Assembly (NCBI GenBank): GCA_004154925.1
Contig: QJNS01000053.1
Span: 62,001-126,000 of the forward strand
Direction of reading: 5' to 3'
Length of the DNA: 64,000 bases
DNA from: Monosporascus cannonballus
Lineage: Eukaryota > Ascomycota > Sordariomycetes > Xylariales
In this document: positions 37,366-46,559 of the stretch, in pieces
Position numbering within the stretch: the first letter of the stretch is position 1
How the letters are laid out: the number at the start of each line of letters is the position of its first letter
The notes under the pieces: model-generated
Databases searched by the model: none
The model's input: the letters and a program-made list of their open reading frames with translations, nothing else
What the model was told of the DNA's origin: nothing
Translations under genes and position numbers: made by a program

Positions 37366-38629
37366 GAAGCTACGCTCAAGGAGCTTATGGAATACTGCCG
37401 GGACCCTTCTATTTATCAATGGCGCGCACCTGCGGTCGGATACACGGTGCCCCATTGCTTTATTGCCCGAGGGAGCTGCCCGTAGGGACCCCTAGTGCGA
37501 CAGCTGAAGGGCTATATATATACATTTTCACCCGATGGAGTTCGCACGTGAGGACGCTCAGCGGAGCAACTGAAGGGGGATCGCCATGCATATCCAAAGA
37601 CTAGTCCCCGGGAGCCGGTTCCTCAGAAGGGGGTGGTAGGAGTGCTGCATCTGCGAGCCATTTGATAGCCATTTGATAGCTTCATTTCCTTTGTATCTAG
37701 CCTAGGAGCGTTGGATCTGGGGGGTGCCCATGGGGGTAATCCTTCTGCTGGGCGCAGAAAGATCAGGGAGTGTCCCACCAGCTGGATAGCAATTGGACCT
37801 TTCGGAAACCCCGACTCTAATCCACGGCATGCTAGCCAGCTTTCCTGTGGAGCTAGGCATCATCACGATATTGATCCCAGCAACCAATGGTGGTCCATCA
37901 AAGCAGTATGGCGATCCCAGGGGTCAGTCAGGCAATGGCAAGGCAGAACTGGTCAATATGGGTCGGCCAAATGAGAAGGAACACGGAACCATTCAATGCG
38001 CTATAACAGAAACCCATTTTCCTCGCGGATCCTATGGATAAGCGGTAATTTGACGGACTCGCCGATGCTATACGGTGTATATTAGCAAAGGTTGGACTTG
38101 AGAAACCCGCTGGTTCTGCCTGTCAATGACTTCATCCGGAAATGAAGGGAGCTTGGCGGTTGTTCCTACCTGTTGCGAAGTGGTCTTATGAGATAATGCT
38201 ATTTGTCCGGGATTCGACCAGGTGTTTTCTTTCCATCTTCGGCCGAGGAGATAAAGGCTCAGATGGTTTGTTACCTCTATTGTGCTGGCAGAATAAGGGA
38301 AGGCGAATATCCGGGATTCCGGCAAAGTCCTGACGGATGTGGAATACATAAACCATGTTTCTCTCTTGAGTCGAGGGTTCCAAACGCGTTCCAAGTCCCC
38401 CCCCATTCTTCTTACTCCTGATTCAAAATGCCTGAGCTGATATTTAAGGCCCGGGAGCCAGCCAAACAACGAAAAGGGGCTATCCCTACGTTAAAACAAG
38501 CGTCCCGACAGCACACCAGTGTGCCCTGCCCTCGCATTCAGAGCAAGCCTTCCTTCGAAGCTAGCAGTGAGGCCGCCCCCAACGATCAGCCTGAGAGTGA
38601 GTCCTTTAGCCTGCTGTACCTAGGGTGAG
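37366..38629. other. Rest of the GC-rich island, no recognised gene
   Basis: Balanced composition with CA/TG dinucleotides retained, so no RIP. Frames continue after gag for a while (KELMEYCRDPSIYQWRAP near 37385), then break up. Open stretches on both strands near 38068-38469 and 38428-38628 have no recognisable domain. It may be further Copia sequence lacking any pol motif I can see. A short direct duplication, GCCATTTGATA, occurs twice near 37660. Confidence 0.4.
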
Positions 38630-38805
38630 GGAATGGGTACCCGTGGGTGACCCACGAAGACCCATGGGTCCTGATGGGTACCCATCCACTACCCATCTGA
38701 TTTGGTGAGTACCCGCGGGTACCCATCGGTTTTGCCAAGGACCCATTGAGTACCCATTGGGTTTTGCCAAGGACCTACGGGTACCCAGTAGGTAAAAAAT
38801 TTGCA
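38630..38805. repeat. Cluster of GGGTACCC-type palindromes
   Basis: About 170 bp dominated by variants of the palindrome GGGTACCC and its extensions (TGGGTACCCA, ACCCATGGGT, CGGGTACCC), with the linker GGTTTTGCCAAGGACC appearing twice. It sits at the right edge of the GC-rich island, immediately before AT-rich sequence resumes. Confidence 0.8.
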
Positions 38806-38859
38806 CATAAAGCAAATCGTTTCAATAATTTAAAATAATTTGAAATAATCCGGTAAAAG

Positions 38860-39085
38860 TAATAATATTACAGAATTTGCAGTTGAACTGCATAAAACTT
38901 TTTGGGTATTATAAAATTAAATAACGTCGATTTCCTTTTAAACCGAGCCTAAATCTCGTTCAAAATTCCATCATTATTATTATTTTGCGTATCATCCAAA
39001 TCCTTACTGTTTTGCGCGTTATTATTTTGCGCGTTCTTTTTTTTTGGTACGTTTAACACTTTGGTTGTAAATTTTGCCTAATAAA
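38860..39085 (-). pseudogene. Hydrophilic coding relic, unrecognised
   Basis: Minus-strand frame with KKKNAQNNNAQNSKDLDD, then NDGILNEI, a stop at a likely Gln/Trp codon, and ARFKRKSTLFNF. It is Asn-rich and low in complexity. It lies downstream of the H3-like relic on the same strand, separated from it by the solo LTR. Function unknown. Confidence 0.25.
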
Positions 39086-39106
39086 ACGCCAGGTTTTTTA
39101 CCGGGA

Positions 39107-39494
39107 TGTTACGACCCAACAAGCTTCGGCCTCAAGAAACGGTCAAACAAGGATCACACGGACCACCCCATGGGTTACGTGACGGTGATCACTGCCAAGC
39201 CAGTGATCAGTAGTGATCAAAGATGATCGCAAGCGATCATGATCACTGCCAGCCGTATGATCATAAGTGATCAAGCCAAAAAAGAGAAGGATATATACGC
39301 TCATTATTTCCATAGTTTAGATAGCTTCCGCTTGCAACACTCATTAATACCAATCGTTTGCAATACGCTTCTGCGCCCTTGGTATTAAGAGACGTGACTA
39401 AGTTACTTCATTGCTCAGATTCCCACGATACTCCTGCCAACATAAACCCGTACGACTAAGGTTTAATAGTTGGTTAAACCGCATAGCCGTCATA
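39107..39494 (+). repeat. Solo LTR of family A (subfamily i), A-6
   Basis: 388 bp. It starts TGTTACGACCCAACAAGC and ends GCCGTCATA (ancestor GTCACA, one RIP-type C to T). It is flanked by CGGGA at 39102-39106 and 39495-39499. A perfect 5-bp duplication around a lone LTR indicates recombination between the two LTRs of a full element. It is the least RIP-altered family A LTR and the best template for the family consensus. The core is full of GATCA palindromes. Confidence 0.95.
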
Positions 39495-39513
39495 CGGGAG
39501 ACGTATCTTTTAT

Positions 39514-40077
39514 TTACGGTCCTGCTAAGCTATGGTAATAGTGTAAAATATTTTTAATTAATTATATATCCTTTTGTTAAATAGTGACTTGTTTAGCGTA
39601 AATAGCGCATAAATTAAATGCTTTAATAAATTAAATTATTTTTAAATAATTCGATTAATATAGCATTTGCCGCTTCCTGCATAGCGCCTATTGCAAAAAC
39701 TTGCAATCGCTATTGGTTTTTGAATTGTTGCAAAATTTCTCTTATTAAACGTTAAAAAGTCGTTTATCTAAGCAGTAGCTTAGTATTTGTTTAATATCGT
39801 CGGATTTTAAGCAAAACCGCGGCTATATACATTAGTATTATTTTAAGATTGTTTTATTTTTTAAAGAAAACTTATTGCCAGGTAAAACGTATCGTTTTCG
39901 CCTTTTAAGAAAAGCCGAGCCCTTAGGTATTATTTTCCCAGCCGGGCGTTTAGGCATTATGTTCTTAGCCGAAGGTTGTTTTATAGCGTAAGCAATTCTT
40001 TTTTTAGCGCCAAGTAATTTTTTTGATTCCAGAATTGACTGGCGAGCCGTTTATCTAATGCGCGTTATTTTGGCCAT
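39514..40077 (-). pseudogene. Histone H3-like gene relic with one intron
   Basis: Minus strand. Exon 1 is 40077-39876: MAKITRIR, stop at an expected Gln, TARQS, a Lys-rich tail longer than that of H3, ending RYVLPG. The intron is 39875-39823 (53 nt), with donor ATAAGT (GTAAGT ancestor), branch TACTAAT and acceptor ATATAG. Exon 2 is 39822-39514: AVLLKIRRYQ, then LLRQTTFQRLIREI with RIP stops read as Gln, then AIGAMQEAANAILIELF. A shift of about 19 nt follows, then NLCAIYAKQVTI and QKDI to a TAA at 39514. These match H3 PGTVALREIRRYQ, FQRLVREI, AIGALQE and NLCAIHAKRVTI. Loop 1 has canonical H3 length, arguing against CENP-A. K4 and K9 positions are Arg and Gln. It is non-functional. Confidence 0.85.
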
Positions 40078-40573
40078 TATTGCAGCTTTAAATTATTAAT
40101 AAATAATTATTTTATAATTCTTTTAATAGAAACTTATTGTTATAATTAAGTTTGTTATTGTAATAGCGTAAAGTTGTTAATTATAATGGCGGTTTAACAA
40201 TTAATGGATATTTTGTAAATTTTTGATTAAGTATAAATGTAAGCGATTTTTTTTGAGAATGGCGTATATAAGGTAATATAAGATAATTAAAAAAAGTTTT
40301 CATAATTTACTTAGGTACCTTATTTTAATAAGTTTTATTTCCTTATCATGACAAAAATAAAACATATAATATTAATATTTTACGATACTTTTGATATTTT
40401 TAATTGATATAAGCAAATATATTTTGTAATAAAAATTTATATATTATGTAATAAAAATAAATAATAAATAAAAAACTATCAAAGGAATAGCTTTATATCA
40501 AATTTAATTTTCTTTTAAAAGTTCCAAATATATTAATTATGTTACTTATCGCCCTAGCCTAGTAATTACGAGT
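40078..40573. other. AT-rich interval, no gene seen
   Basis: Upstream side of the H3-like relic, so its promoter would have been here. No clear element, repeat or coding relic is recognised. Confidence 0.5.
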
Positions 40574-41029
40574 CTAGTTTGCTATGATTATAACGATGGA
40601 TTTGAATTATCCCGGGAAAACGGCCGGTTTTAAATAAGCGTTAAAATTTGATTTTTCGAATCTTATTGACCTATTTTTTTAATAACGCCTTTATTTTTGG
40701 TATTGGTTGGCCTTTCTTTTGCGAAATTGATTTTTAAATACAGTTTTTTTATGCTGAAATCCGCTTATCTTAGTAATTAAACTAGTATATGGAGATTTCC
40801 GGAATAACTGATTTTCGTTTTCGATATTTTCGGTTTTATCCGGATTTTTTGAATTATTATTTAATATCCCGTAAAGTTTATCTGGTGGTAGGTTATGTTA
40901 ATCCGGCAATTTCCCTAGATTTTCAATAAACGGAATTTGAAATATTTTTCGTATTTCTTCCTTACGTTTTTTAAATTGTTTTTGGGTATAAATAGGGTTG
41001 TTATTATCGTATGTAATATCTTTATCCAT
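40574..41029 (-). pseudogene. Unrecognised hydrophilic ORF relic
   Basis: 152-codon frame from ATG 41029 to TAG 40576-40574, with four internal TAA codons, each compatible with CAA. It begins MDKDITYDNNNPIYTQKQF and includes FIENLGKLPD, KSPYTSLITKISGF and KNQFRKRKANQYQK. It is charged and Asn/Lys-rich with no transmembrane segment. It is read on the same strand as the H3-like relic and 0.5 kb upstream of it. I do not recognise the family. Confidence 0.45.
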
Positions 41030-41279
41030 ATTAAGTACTTTGGTTCGGATATAAAATAAATTAATTAAAATTAATTTAAATTATTACAGTAATATTAATT
41101 AACGGTTAAAATAATATTTTAACGGAGCACAATTCTAAGTACTTTTTATTAATACAGAAAAATATTAGATACAAAATAAATGACGTATAAAGTAAGTAAA
41201 ACCGGAGAATATGTTATTAATCCGTTATTATAATATTAAAATGGTTTCGTTTAAACGGGTACGTAAATAACATAATTAA

Positions 41280-41949
41280 GAAATAATTTTTAAAATATTA
41301 ATTATATTATTTACGTTCGTATTAAAGATAATCGTTAATAATATCTTTTTACGGATTATCGTTAATACGGTATACCGAACCCCTTTTTTTAGGATTTGAA
41401 TTTAACAAAAAATTTTCGGTAAAATTTCCATAATTCGAAATAAAAGTACGTACAATCAATTATATATTTCGTTTATTATATTTTTCCCAATACTTTTTAT
41501 AGCTTTGCTTAAAGTATTTAACGGTCTCCCTATACAATGGATTATCAGATAATTTCAATTAAAAATACTTTTGTTAATTATTAAAATAATGACGGAATTT
41601 GATGGCCGTATTACTTAATAGTAAGTAAATCAAAACGGAAAATAAATTAATAGGAGATTATTAATAAATAACTTTTTAATAGATTTGAAAATTTTTGAAA
41701 TTACTAATTTGGTATTTTTCCATAATAATTGTAGCCATATTGGTGGTCGGTTAATAAATTCAAAAGATATCAGTTTTTTCCCATTTTTCATTTTTTTTTA
41801 TTTTTTTGTTTTTTATCCGGGCAATATTTTTGATAAGTTTTGATAATATGCTTTTCGTATTTACGTAAATACTTAAGCATAATTTTGTATTCGCCTATTA
41901 TATGGAAAATATAATTTTCTCGGAAAAACCCGAAATTATTCGTTATTTA
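41280..41949 (-). pseudogene. Unrecognised coding relic interrupted by A-7
   Basis: Minus strand. Coherent stretches in two frames: ENYIFHIIGEYKIMLKYL near 41910-41855, and LSDNPLYRETVKYFKQSYKK then TFISNYGNFTENFLL near 41550-41400. It is RIP-eroded. A-7 is inserted at 41954/62266, so this relic may continue beyond 62266. No domain is recognised. Confidence 0.35.
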
Positions 41950-41954
41950 GATAA

Positions 41955-42327
41955 TGTGACGGCTAAACGGTTTAACCAACTATTAAACCTTAGTCGTACG
42001 GGTTTATGTTAGCAGGAGTATCGTGGGAATCTGAGCAATAAATACAGTAATCGTATTACGTCTCGTACTTCCAGGGGTACCTTAGGTAACGAAATTGTAT
42101 TGCAAATTGAAGTTATTTCAACCATGGATTTAATAAACGTAGATATCCTTTACAGATTAATTAAATCCTTATTGGATCTTAATACCGTTATAGATTTAAT
42201 AGCATTAGATTCGATTAGTTCTGTATGGATTTACTTAGATCTTAATGTTAAGAAAGATCCAAATCACGTAATCCTTTTTATGTAAATCCGACCGTTTTTG
42301 CGACCGATCTTAATTTAGGTCGTAATA
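41955..42327 (-). repeat. 3' LTR of A-7 (subfamily ii)
   Basis: 373 bp. Plus-strand start TGTGACGGCTAAACGG, end GGTCGTAATA. It is followed by CGATCTCCCCTCTTC, the complement of a polypurine tract. The core is rich in GATCT/AGATC words. Confidence 0.9.
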
Positions 42328-42397
42328 CGATCTCCCCTCTTCTAGGATTTTTGCCCTTAAGAATTTTTTCTTCTTGGTAAGTCCTTAATTTTTTATT

Positions 42398-43110
42398 ATA
42401 GCGGGTTATATCGTTAACTGCAAACCTTGTAATCGTCTCAATTAAAAAAAAACTTAGATTCTTTAACTGTTTATGTTATTAAGTTTGGTTTTAAAATAAT
42501 GCCATATATACCTTATTTCGAAAATGGTATCCAATGCCAAATAATCGAAAAAATTCGTTATTATAATGAATATATTAAGAACTATCGTGTTACGGCTGCA
42601 CCATACCGTTACACCACCGGGGCTCAAAAGATTGGTGGAATGGTCGCAATTGTGTCAATCATCCTGGTGCTTACAGCTGTATATATACTGGAGCTTGTAC
42701 GGTACCCCCAAACCGTAACATATCGTCGCTACGATAGCTTTAACGTTCCAATTAACTTTTTGTATCGTATTAAGGAAAAAAAAATTGTTTAGATCGCGAA
42801 AAAACTTTTGCCGAAACGACACTTTTACGCCTTTAGCAAAAGCTGAAAAAAGATTTTGCGCGCAAACAGCGTAATATCGACGAGACTATTAATCGCTTTT
42901 TTCGTCTTCGTCGTTAAAAGAAATTTCTTTACGTTAAAAGGATTAAAATCATTAGCCGCAAGCTTTAGTCAATAAACGAACTGGACAAATAAAAGCGCGC
43001 AAAGGCCGAAATTCCTTTTTCTGTTTCACTTTTTAACTCCTTTAATTAATTTATTCCCGAAAACCTTAACTGGAGGGCTTTCCTTAGTAAGCCCGTCGTT
43101 ATTAATGAAA
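42398..43110 (+). pseudogene. Antisense ORF of A-7: zinc-cluster/coiled-coil protein relic
   Basis: Plus strand, opposite to A-7 gag-pol. The start codon position 42398 is ATA (ATG ancestor), with a 1-nt deletion before 42499. The cluster runs 42505-42732 and is interrupted between its fifth and sixth cysteine by a 133-bp insertion (42588-42720). Without it the spacing C-x2-C-x6-C-x8-C-x2-C-x6-C is exact: PYIPYFENGIQCQIIEKI, then YYNEYIKNYRRY. After the cluster come NVPINFLYRIKEKK, LKKDFARKQRNIDETINRFF, then KKFLYVKRIKII and SINELDK, a basic coiled-coil region. Stops and an indel disable it. Confidence 0.72.
42588..42720. mobile_element. 133-bp terminal-inverted-repeat insertion, not RIP-mutated
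   Basis: A small insertion of near-balanced composition within AT-rich sequence. Ends are TGTTACGG and CCGTAACA, perfect 8-bp inverted repeats extending imperfectly to about 20 bp (TGTTACGGCTGCACCATACC versus complement TGTTACGGTTTGGGGGTACC). It is flanked by TATCG at 42583-42587 and 42721-42725. It has no coding capacity. TG...CA ends with a 5-bp duplication fit a tiny solo LTR or a MITE-like element. It does not resemble family A or B LTRs beyond TGTTACG. Confidence 0.85.
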
Positions 43111-43114
43111 ATTT

Positions 43115-45512
43115 TTTAGCAGACGTTAAGCGCTAATAAGGTTCTTAGCGGATTCCCAAATGTTTTCGAAATTTGGATGTTTTTTCCATTTGATCAGGTA
43201 TTAGGTAAATCCGTTTTATTTTTGCATGTCGAAAATTTTTTCCATTTCGTAAATCTGTTCGTTTTCCGTTTTTATATCGTTTAATGCCTTATATACTTTA
43301 ATTATATCTGTTGCTAACTCGAATAAAGAAACATAAAAAATTGGATAGAATTTGACTTTTGATAAAAGTTCCAATTAATAATTGTTTTTTAAAATTTTCT
43401 TAGTAATTTTATATAATCCGATATATTTAAAATCGAGTGTTTTGTTAGGTTGCTTTATTTAAATATTTTTTGTAACGAAAAAAACTATTTCCCCTTTTAA
43501 AAATTGGTCTTTTTAACCTTTTCTAGTTATAATACTTATTTATTTGATTTCGTACGGATTTTATTTCAATTTTTATTTTTTGGTATAATTATCGGTATTA
43601 TTTAAACCTAAAAATTATTGTAATATTAATTAGACCGTTATCGGGTACGTTTTAATAAACTTTTAAAATAAAACCAAAATTTGCGTTCGTAAGTATTATT
43701 TTAATATTTTCGTAATAACTGTTATTATAAGTTAATTATACGATTAGTAATTTGTTAACTTAATTATTTTATTCGTAATTAATGTAATATCCTAAATAAA
43801 TTTTTACAGTTTAATTCGTTCGTTTTATTTATTTATCCGTTTAAGCTTTATATATATTAGATAATTTATGATTTAAGCCGATTTATATTCTTAGGCTTTG
43901 CCAAAATTTAAATATAAATTTTAAATTTTTATTTAAAATAATTTTTATTAATAATTCCCATATATTAAAGATATTTTTTGAAGAAAATATGTTTTATCTG
44001 TTCAGTGTTTATATGCTTATAATATAATAAAAAATAAAAAAAACTTTGTAAATCCGTTAAAAATTACGAAAATGCTATTATAATATATTCCTATAATTAA
44101 ATCTTTTCATAAAAAAATATAATAATGAAATCGAATGTAATTAAATATTATACTCGCTTTATAACTCGTAATAGCTGTATTTCTTTATATGATTTAAGTC
44201 GTTAAATCTTTACTTTGGTATAAATATCGTATTGCCGTATGATTTTTTATACCGTTAATTTTATTCTAAAAAAGAAATATGTACGTTAAAACCTTTTTAA
44301 AATTTTGTGAATCCCTAGATATCTATATATTTAATATTCGTATATTTTTCGTATTAAAGTTTTTAATATTTTTTTGCAAATTATATTTTATTCGTTTTTT
44401 GGTTTTTTGGGAAATTATGGTTATATTATTAAATCTTTTAATATATATTTATAGGTACTACCGGAATTATCGTAATTTATCGTAAACAGAAATATCTTTT
44501 TGTAATAATATCGAAAATTATATAATTAATTTTAATTAATGTTTTTATAGTTTAATCGCTTCTTTAAAAGATTTACTTTGTTATTTTCTAAACCTTCCTT
44601 ATGGATAATAACGAAATCAAAATTCGCCTGTCTTTTTACGTATTTTAATTATTATCTTATAAACTTTTTGGTCGTAATAAATCGAACAAAATTTTAATAA
44701 TCCGTATAAACCTTAACCTAATATAAATTTCCCTTTAGGAAATGATTAAATTTTAGAAATGCCACAATAATAGCTAAAAATTCCTTATTTGAAATGCCGT
44801 AATTAAATTCGGTTCCTTTTAATTTGTACGAAAAAATGCAATAAAGTGTAATTTATCTCAATTATCTCATTATTCGATTATTGCGCCTAACGCATAATCC
44901 AAAATATCGGATTTTAATTTAACGGAGCGGTTTGGATCGTATATAATTAATACTGGTTCGCTAATAATTATATCCTTAATATCCTGAAATACATTTTCCG
45001 GATTTGGCGTTTATTTAATTTTTTTTCGTAAAATTCGTTAAAGGTATAGCGATTTTACTAAAATTTCGAATAAATTTCCTATAGTAATTAATAAATTCAA
45101 AGAATACCTGTACTTTCTTAATTATCGTTGACATTTGTTATTTTGTAATTACAGCAATTTTTTTAAAGTTTATTTTGATATATCTTAAAGTAATAATATA
45201 TCCCAGATATTTTATTTTTTGCTTATAGAACTACCTTTTTTTCGCGTTAATAAATAACTTTACGTTTTATAAAGATTAAAAAACTTTGTAAATATATTTT
45301 ACTTATATTTTTTCCGTTTTTAAAAAAATAAAAATATCGTCCGAAAAGCAAACGACGAAAACATCGAGGTATTTTCGTAAAATATGATTTATTATCCGTT
45401 AGGAAATTATTATTACGTTCGTAAATCTTATTGGCATAACCAAATACTTAAATGATCCGTATTTCGTTTTAAATGTTATTTTTTATTTATGTCTTTTTTT
45501 AATCTTAATAAA
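43115..45512 (-). pseudogene. pol 3' part of A-7: RT end, RNase H, integrase, chromodomain
   Basis: Minus strand. The chromodomain lies at about 43265-43125. Integrase covers about 43450-44600, colinear with A-4. The RT catalytic box lies at 45350-45336 and reads CFSDD, with both Asp retained. RT breaks at 45512, where A-8 is inserted, and resumes at 52256. Confidence 0.75.
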
Positions 45513-45887
45513 TGTGACGGCTATGCTGTTTAACCAACTCTTAAACCTTAAGTCGACGGATTTATGTTGGCAAAAGTATCGTGGGAATCTGAGTAATAAA
45601 TACAATAACGTATTACGTTTTGTAATGCTAAGGGTACCTTGGGTAACGAAATGTTATTGCAAGTTAAAGCTATTTAAATTATGAAAATAATAAGCGTATA
45701 TATCCTTTTCCTTTTTGGCTTAATTATTCGTAATTACGCCGTTAGTAGTAATTACGATTACTTGGGATGTTATTTAATTATTAATGATTACTGGCTTGGT
45801 AATGATCGCCGTTATATAACTCGGGAGGTAGCCCGTATGCTTTCTGCCTAATCGTTTTTTGAAATCGGAACTTATCGAGTTATAACA
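45513..45887 (-). repeat. 3' LTR of A-8 (subfamily i)
   Basis: 375 bp. Plus-strand start TGTGACGGCT, end GTTATAACA. It is followed by CGATTTCCC. The core holds eroded GATCA palindromes, as in the solo LTR A-6. Confidence 0.9.
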
Positions 45888-45976
45888 CGATTTCCCTTTT
45901 CCCCAAATTTTGCCCTTTTTTTCTTTTTTTTCTTTTTTTTCGTTTAGTAAGTATACTTTTTTTTTGCTTTTTAATT

Positions 45977-46470
45977 ATGTTGTTTCGCATTTCCAAAATT
46001 CGTCGCGTTTCCTGTTTTTTTACCGTTCGTCGTATTGACTTTGTAAAAGCTTTCAACGAATTTGGTTACGAAATTATGTTTTGCTTTTATTATTTTTCGA
46101 AAAACATAAGGTATAAAATAATGGAAAACGTTTTAAGGTATAACGAATATGTTAATCGAAATCGATCCTGTAATAATACTGGCGTACTTATTTTTTTTCC
46201 TATAAAATATTGGTCGTAAGTATTAACGTTTAAAACGTAAAAAAGCGCTTACCGAAAAGCGATTATTAAAACTTTAAGGGCTTTATTTCGAAATTTAACG
46301 CAAATATTAAAAAAAAAAAAATTTTTCGTTTTACTTATTTGCGTAAATAAACGGCGTTAATACCCTCGAAAAGAATTACCATAATATAACGTAAGCTTAA
46401 ATCGTTAAACAAATTAAAAGAACAAAAATATTAGGAATAAAAATAATTAAAGGCTGCCGTTACGGTTATT
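45977..46470 (+). pseudogene. Antisense ORF of A-8: zinc-cluster/coiled-coil protein relic
   Basis: Plus strand, opposite to A-8 gag-pol. ATG 45977 opens an 80-codon unbroken frame, MLFRISKIRRVSCFF and onward. The cluster lies at 46082-46171: CFYYFSKNIRYKIMENV, then LRYNEYVNRNRSC. First and sixth Cys are intact, the other four are Tyr, and the spacing is exact. After TAA at 46217-46219 a charged region continues (KSAYRKAIIKTLRALF) with an SKRITII then KSLNKLKEQ segment near 46370-46430. It is the best-preserved N-terminus with an authentic ATG besides A-9. Confidence 0.72.
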
Positions 46471-46559
46471 ACGTTAATGTATATTGTGGCCGATTGGCCC
46501 GATATGTCGGTTACCGATTGGTCGGCCGTTAATTAAAACGCGTCCGTCTTTATTGGTAA

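Noticed and set aside
38068..38469. 133-codon minus-strand frame in the GC-rich island
   Set aside because: Normal composition makes such frames common by chance. No domain, start context or homology is evident, and overlapping plus-strand frames are similar in length.
39514..40077. CENP-A (centromeric H3) identity for the H3-like relic
   Set aside because: The loop between the first two core helices has canonical H3 length and the AIG(A/L)QE context is H3-like. The long tail alone is not enough for CENP-A. The AT-rich repeat context would suit a centromere, but nothing else supports one.
40550..40640. Possible tRNA-like segment
   Set aside because: No consistent acceptor, anticodon and T arms could be paired by eye.
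42377..42402. GTAAGT...TATAG intron near the start of the antisense ORF
   Set aside because: At about 27 nt it is too short for a fungal spliceosomal intron, and the acceptor part is not conserved in A-8 and A-9, where the same place holds the ATG.
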